Source: Caballeronia jiangsuensis
GTDB taxonomy: Bacteria; Pseudomonadota; Gammaproteobacteria; Burkholderiales; Burkholderiaceae
Assembly: GCA_000648925.1 (NCBI GenBank)
Contig: JFHF01000003.1
Span: 1 to 64,000, forward strand
Reading direction: 5' to 3'
Length of the DNA stretch: 64,000 bases
Part shown: piece by piece, positions 59,952 through 64,000 of the stretch
Layout: every line of letters starts with the position of its first letter
Position numbering within the stretch: the stretch's first letter is position 1
Notes under the pieces: generated by a model
The model's input: the letters and a program-made list of their open reading frames with translations, nothing else
The model's database searches: none
Told to the model about the DNA's origin: nothing
Made by a program: the position numbers and the translations under genes

Positions 59952-59980
59952 AAAAACCGGCGCTATCGAGCGCCGGTTTT
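59952..59980. terminator. Bidirectional intrinsic terminator
   Basis: Perfect 12-bp arms AAAACCGGCGCT and AGCGCCGGTTTT with loop ATCG, between the AI-2E-family gene (+) and spoVR (-), which ends 9 bases further on. A-run and T-run on opposite sides serve both directions. Confidence 0.87.
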
Positions 59981-59988
59981 CACGGAGT

Positions 59989-61512
59989 TCAACGCGTATT
60001 CGGCGGCACGTACCGGCAGTCGAAGCGCTTTCTCACCGTCCCGTTCTCGTCGACGCTTTCCAGATAGACATCGAACTGCCACAAGCGCGCCATGTGCTTG
60101 AGCACTTCGTCGCTGTCGTTCGAGAGATGGCGGTTGTCGGTCATGAAGTGACGCAGCGTCAGACTACGATCGCCGCGTGTATTCACCGAATACACCTGGA
60201 TGTTCGGCTCGCGATGATGAATATCGTATTGCCGCGACAACGCCTGACGCACGTAGCGATACCCGCTGTCGTCATGGATCGCCGACACTTCGAGCGCATC
60301 GCGCATGTCGTCGTCGAGAATCGAGAACAGACGCATCTCACGAATCAGATGCGGCGACAAATATTGCGCGATAAAGCTTTCGTCCTTGAAATTGCGCATC
60401 GCGTAATGCAAGGAGTCCAGCCAGTTGCTGCCCGCGAGTTCGGGGAACCACTCGCGATCTTCGTCCGTCGGGTTCTCGCAGATGCGGCGGATATCGCTCA
60501 TCATCGAAAAGCCGAGCGCGTACGGATTGATGCCGCTGTAATACGGCTTCGTCACCGGCGGCTGATATACGACGTTCGAATGCGAATGCAGAAACTCCAT
60601 CATGAAGCTGTCTTCGAGACGGCCTTCGTTATAGAGCGTGTTCAGCAGCGTGTAGTGCCAGAAGGTCGCCCAGCCTTCGTTCATGACCTGCGTCTGCCGC
60701 TGCGGATAAAAATACTGGCCGATCTTGCGCACAATGCGAATGACTTCGCGCTCCCACGGCTCCAGCAAGGGCGCGTTCTTCTCCGCGAAGTACAGCAGAT
60801 TCTCCTGCGGCTCCGGCGGATAGCGGCTCTCGATTTCCTCCGGCGATGGATCCTTTCCCTTCGGCAGCGTGCGCCACAATTCGTTGACCTGCGATTGCAG
60901 ATACGCTTCACGTTCGCGCCGCATCGCCGCTTCCTTCGCGAGCGAAAGTTTCTGCGGCCGCTTGTAGCGATCGACGCCGTAGTTCATCAGCGCGTGGCAC
61001 GAGTCGAGCAATTCCTCGACGCGATCCAGTCCATGCCGCTCCTCGCATTCCGCGATGTAATTCTTCGCGTAGACGAGGTAATCGATGATCGCGTGCGCGT
61101 CCGTCCAGAGACGGAAGAGATAGTTGCCCTTGAAAAACGAGTTGTGCCCGTATGCCGCGTGAGCGATCACGAGCGCCTGCATCGTCATGGTGTTTTCTTC
61201 CATGAGATACGCGATGCAGGGATTCGAATTGATGACGATTTCGTACGCGAGACCCATTTGCCCGCGCCGATAGCCCTTCTCCGTCGCGAGAAAGTGCTTG
61301 CCGAACGACCAGTGCCGATAGTTCACGGGCATGCCGACGGACGCATACGCGTCCATCATCTGCTCGGAGCTGATGATCTCGAGCTGAATGGGATAGGTGT
61401 CGAGACCGTAACCGTTCGCGACGCGCGAAATCTCGGCGTCGTACTCCTCGATCAGCTCGACGCTCCAGTCCGACGGGCACGGCAGCGGTCGCCGCTTCTC
61501 CGATACATTCAT
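59989..61512 (-). CDS. spoVR: SpoVR-family protein (YcgB)
   Basis: A 507-residue protein of the SpoVR/YcgB family, part of the PrkA-YeaH-SpoVR stress unit; biochemical activity unknown. Near-identical family segments: SSEQMMDAYASVGMPVNYRH, WSFGKHFLATEKGYRRGQMG, LMEENTMTMQALVIAHAAYG and PYALGFSMMSDIRRICENPT. ATG 61512 (AAGG five bases upstream) matches the E. coli start; a longer frame to 61653 adds non-conserved residues. Downstream of yeaH, 137 bases away, and upstream of the bidirectional terminator. Confidence 0.93.
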   Translation of the reverse strand: MNVSEKRRPLPCPSDWSVELIEEYDAEISRVANGYGLDTYPIQLEIISSEQMMDAYASVGMPVNYRHWSFGKHFLATEKGYRRGQMGLAYEIVINSNPCIAYLMEENTMTMQALVIAHAAYGHNSFFKGNYLFRLWTDAHAIIDYLVYAKNYIAECEERHGLDRVEELLDSCHALMNYGVDRYKRPQKLSLAKEAAMRREREAYLQSQVNELWRTLPKGKDPSPEEIESRYPPEPQENLLYFAEKNAPLLEPWEREVIRIVRKIGQYFYPQRQTQVMNEGWATFWHYTLLNTLYNEGRLEDSFMMEFLHSHSNVVYQPPVTKPYYSGINPYALGFSMMSDIRRICENPTDEDREWFPELAGSNWLDSLHYAMRNFKDESFIAQYLSPHLIREMRLFSILDDDMRDALEVSAIHDDSGYRYVRQALSRQYDIHHREPNIQVYSVNTRGDRSLTLRHFMTDNRHLSNDSDEVLKHMARLWQFDVYLESVDENGTVRKRFDCRYVPPNTR

Positions 61513-61649
61513 TCTGCCTTCCTCATGCGCCTCGTCTGTCTCTGCGGACGCCTTGCGTTGCTCTGCCTCGGGGCCCAACCTGGAAGCCGCACGATCGTCC
61601 GTGCTGTCCAGTTGATACCCGCGCGTCTCGTTGTGCCAATGCCGCGTCG

Positions 61650-62915
61650 TCATGCGGCCGCCTGCTGTTTTTCGAACAGCTCGCGGAACACCGGATAGAT
61701 GTCCGCGGCCGAATCGACTTTTTTCATGGCCAGTTCGGGCGCGCCCATCGCAAGCTGAGCATACTCCAACCAGAGGTTCTGCTCTTCCGGCGCAACTTGA
61801 ATATAGGCAAAATACCGGACCTTCGGCAGGATGTCTTCCGCCAGCAGCCTGCGGCACTTGGGGGAATCGTCGGTCCAGTTGTCGCCGTCCGATGCCTGCG
61901 CGCCGTAAATGTTCCATTCAGTCGGCGAATAACGCTCGTCCATGATCTTCTTCATGAGTTCGAGCGCGCTCGACACGACGGTGCCGCCGCTTTCGGTCGA
62001 ATGGAAGAACGTGTCTTCGTCCACTTCCTCGGCGCGCGTATGGTGCCGGATGAACACGACTTCGATCTTCTCGTAGTTCCTTTGCAGAAAGAGATACAGC
62101 AGGATGAAGAAGCGCTTGGACAAATCCTTGCGCTGTTCGTCCATGGAGCCGGAGACGTCCATCAGGCAGAACATCACCGCCTTGCTCGATGGCGTCGGCT
62201 GCTTCACGCGATTGATGTAGCGCAGATCGAACGGATCGATAAACGGAATGCGCGTGATCCGGCCCTGCATGACGACGATATCCGCTTCGAGGCGCGCGAT
62301 CTCTTCCTCGTCGGCGTTGTCTTCCTTCAACTGTTCGAGCTGGCGCTCCATCTCGCGTAGTTGCGACGCGAGCGGCCAGCCGAGCGCGATGCGACGTCCG
62401 AGCGCGCTGCGCAGCGACCTGACCACATCGATGTTATTCGGCGTGCCTTCCGCCGCCCAGCCCGCGCGCACATTCTTCCAGGTCGGCACGGCGAGCAGCT
62501 GAGTCTTGACGAGGCGCGGCAGTTCGAGGTCGTCGAAGAAGTACTGCATGAATTCTTCGCGGGACAGTTCGAAGACGAAATCGTCCTGCCCTTCGCCCTC
62601 GTTGCTGGCGCTCTTGCCGCCGCCGCCCGAGCCGCCCGGCGGACGCGGAATCTTGTCGCCGCGAATGTAGTCGGCGTTGCCCGGATGGACGTACTCGCGC
62701 TTGCCGCCCGGACCGTGACGGAACGAGGGCTCGGAGATGTCCTTCTTGGGAATGGTGATGCTCTGGGTGCTTTGAATGTCTTTGATGCTGCGATCGCGCA
62801 CCGCGTCGGACACCGCGCGGCGAATGTAACTCTTGACGCGTCGCAGGAAGCGTTCGCGGTTGGCGATGCTCTTGTTCTTGCCGGCTAACCTGCGGTCGAT
62901 GATTTGGTGCAGCAC
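61650..62915 (-). CDS. yeaH: YeaH/YhbH-family protein (DUF444)
   Basis: A 421-residue DUF444 protein, partner of the PrkA kinase in stress and starvation. Family features: MLHQIIDRRLAGKNKSIANR at the start, SITIPKKDISEPSFRHGPGG, then a Gly/Ser linker, and the von Willebrand A-type metal site AVMFCLMDVSGSMDEQRKDL (DxSGS), plus YIRHHTRAEEVDEDTFFHST and QASDGDNWTDDSP. GTG 62915 is the start that matches family N-termini, with GGGAGA seven bases upstream; an ATG at 62917 is out of frame. 217 bases separate it from prkA. Confidence 0.93.
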   Translation of the reverse strand: MLHQIIDRRLAGKNKSIANRERFLRRVKSYIRRAVSDAVRDRSIKDIQSTQSITIPKKDISEPSFRHGPGGKREYVHPGNADYIRGDKIPRPPGGSGGGGKSASNEGEGQDDFVFELSREEFMQYFFDDLELPRLVKTQLLAVPTWKNVRAGWAAEGTPNNIDVVRSLRSALGRRIALGWPLASQLREMERQLEQLKEDNADEEEIARLEADIVVMQGRITRIPFIDPFDLRYINRVKQPTPSSKAVMFCLMDVSGSMDEQRKDLSKRFFILLYLFLQRNYEKIEVVFIRHHTRAEEVDEDTFFHSTESGGTVVSSALELMKKIMDERYSPTEWNIYGAQASDGDNWTDDSPKCRRLLAEDILPKVRYFAYIQVAPEEQNLWLEYAQLAMGAPELAMKKVDSAADIYPVFRELFEKQQAAA

Positions 62916-63132
62916 ATCCAGTCTCCCGCGTTATTGGCGAGCTTTCGAGGCGTCACGTGCAGCTTCGACTGATCGCGGCGTCTTTCGTCTCGCAAACTGT
63001 CCACTGTGCGGTCGGGACGCAATCCACGCGCCCGGGCCGCAGGGGACATCCTGACTATCGCTTTGCGCGGGACCGGAGTAAGGCGCGATGGCGCCCACTC
63101 CCGTCGATTCCCCCATACCCATCCACTCTACA

Positions 63133-64000
63133 TCACGACGACTTGCGCACGCGCAGATACCAGTCGCACAGGAGCCGGACCTGCTTGGGCGTATAGCCCT
63201 TCGCGACCATGCGATTGACGAAGTCCTCGTGCTTGCGCTGCTCTTCGGCCGACCCTTTCGCGTTGAACGAAATAACCGGCAGAAGTTCTTCCGTGTTGGA
63301 GAACATCTTCTTTTCGATCACCACGCGCAGCTTCTCGTAGCTGATCCACGCAGGATTCTTGCCGCCGTTCGCCGCACGCGCACGCAACACGAAGTTCACG
63401 ATCTCGTTGCGGAAATCCTTCGGGTTGCTGATGCCCGCGGGCTTCTCGATCTTCTCCAGTTCGGCATTCAACGATGCGCGGTCGAAGCTCTCGCCGGTGT
63501 CGTGATCGCGGAACTCTTGGTCCTGAATCCAGAAGTCGGCATAGGTGACATAGCGATCGAAGATATTCTGACCATACTCCGAGTACGACTCCAGATAAGC
63601 GGTCTGAATTTCCTTCCCGATGAACTCCGCATAGCGCGAAGCCAGCACGTCCTTGATGAACGACAGGTACTTCTGCTCCGTCTCCGGCGGGAACTGCTCG
63701 CGCTCGATCTGCTGTTCGAGCACGTACATCAGATGCACCGGGTTCGCGGCCACTTCGCTCGAATCGAAGTTGAAGACGCGCGACAGAATCTTGAACGCGA
63801 AGCGCGTGGACACGCCCGTCATGCCTTCGTCGACGCCCGCGTAATCGCGATACTCCTGATACGACTTCGCCTTCGGGTCCGTGTCCTTCAGGTTCTCTCC
63901 GTCATATACCTGCATCTTCGAAAAGAGACTCGAATTTTCCGGTTCGTGCAGACGCGTGAGCACGGCCATCTGCGCCATCATCTTGAGCGTGCCCGGTGCG
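63133..64000 (-). CDS. prkA: PrkA/YeaG serine protein kinase (5' part outside window)
   Basis: C-terminal 288 residues of the PrkA (YeaG) AAA+/protein kinase. The frame runs to the right edge without a start (full length about 640 residues). Family segments: APGTLKMMAQMAVLTRLHEP near the edge, AGVDEGMTGVSTRFAFKILS, LYHV-like EQQIEREQFPPETEQKYL, and the C-terminal NRMVAKGYTPKQVRLLCDWY. Kinase role in stationary-phase and nitrogen or acid stress is known in E. coli. It is the first gene of the prkA-yeaH-spoVR unit here. Confidence 0.93.
   Translation of the reverse strand, partial: APGTLKMMAQMAVLTRLHEPENSSLFSKMQVYDGENLKDTDPKAKSYQEYRDYAGVDEGMTGVSTRFAFKILSRVFNFDSSEVAANPVHLMYVLEQQIEREQFPPETEQKYLSFIKDVLASRYAEFIGKEIQTAYLESYSEYGQNIFDRYVTYADFWIQDQEFRDHDTGESFDRASLNAELEKIEKPAGISNPKDFRNEIVNFVLRARAANGGKNPAWISYEKLRVVIEKKMFSNTEELLPVISFNAKGSAEEQRKHEDFVNRMVAKGYTPKQVRLLCDWYLRVRKSS

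Noticed and set aside
59989..61653. Longer SpoVR protein starting at 61653
   Set aside because: The extra 47 residues are not conserved and the ATG at 61512 matches known N-termini with a good ribosome site.

Overview
The window is a high-GC chromosomal segment from a Burkholderiaceae bacterium, most like Caballeronia, Paraburkholderia or Burkholderia. I infer this from the gene content and codon bias: phenylacetate genes in the burkholderial style, DUF2917 and DUF1488 proteins, a BrkB-family protein, and the prkA-yeaH-spoVR operon. No rRNA, tRNA, CRISPR array or recognisable insertion sequence was seen.

Layout. 1-5.1 kb: the 3' end of a phenylacetate (paa) operon, with reductase PaaE (5' cut by the window edge), thiolase, 3-hydroxyacyl-CoA dehydrogenase and phenylacetate-CoA ligase. 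5.3-11.3 kb: a complete tripartite RND efflux operon (permease, adaptor, outer-membrane factor). 11.3-13.2 kb: an A/T-richer island on the minus strand with an orphan T6SS Hcp, a DUF2778/Tlde1-like L,D-transpeptidase-fold effector and a four-helix membrane protein that is its likely immunity factor. The island lies between two copies of the last ~30 codons of the outer-membrane-factor gene. 13.3-15.3 kb: methanethiol oxidase (SBP56) and a metal-transporter-like membrane partner. 15.5-28.2 kb: housekeeping and accessory genes, including an Lrp regulator divergent from a DMT exporter, rdgC, a diguanylate cyclase operon, a BrkB protein, an NCS1 transporter, DgkA and a TehA-like transporter.

28.2-38.2 kb: a tightly packed six-gene minus-strand operon. 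It reads TpsA exoprotein, TpsB transporter, FecR-like protein, SulP transporter carrying STAS and cyclic-nucleotide-binding domains, CHASE2 adenylate cyclase, and class-II-type cyclic-nucleotide phosphodiesterase. It appears to hold a whole cyclic-nucleotide circuit (synthesis, sensing, breakdown) attached to a two-partner secretion system, and is the strongest candidate here for a poorly described system.

38.4-47.8 kb: a LysR regulator, two Tyr/Pro-rich envelope proteins, a cupin, another DMT exporter and small stress-type genes (DUF883-like, receiver-like, DUF1488, FmdB, DUF4142, beta-carbonic anhydrase, TFIIB-type zinc finger, CBS pair), then a TPR-glycosyltransferase. 48.1-49.4 kb: a second, orphan polymorphic-toxin-like gene with a probable immunity gene; the toxin lacks a convincing start. 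49.6-51.7 kb: an ECF42-type sigma-factor operon (DGPF/YCII protein, VOC protein, sigma). 51.85-52.04 kb: a consensus promoter and strong terminator with no gene between, a candidate small RNA. 52-60 kb: DUF2917, a tannase-family esterase, a LysR regulator divergent from an MFS pump, an aldo/keto reductase, RarD and an AI-2E-family permease. 60-64 kb: spoVR, yeaH and the 3' part of prkA (cut by the window edge).

Many long reading frames antisense to these genes are GC-skew shadows and were left out.
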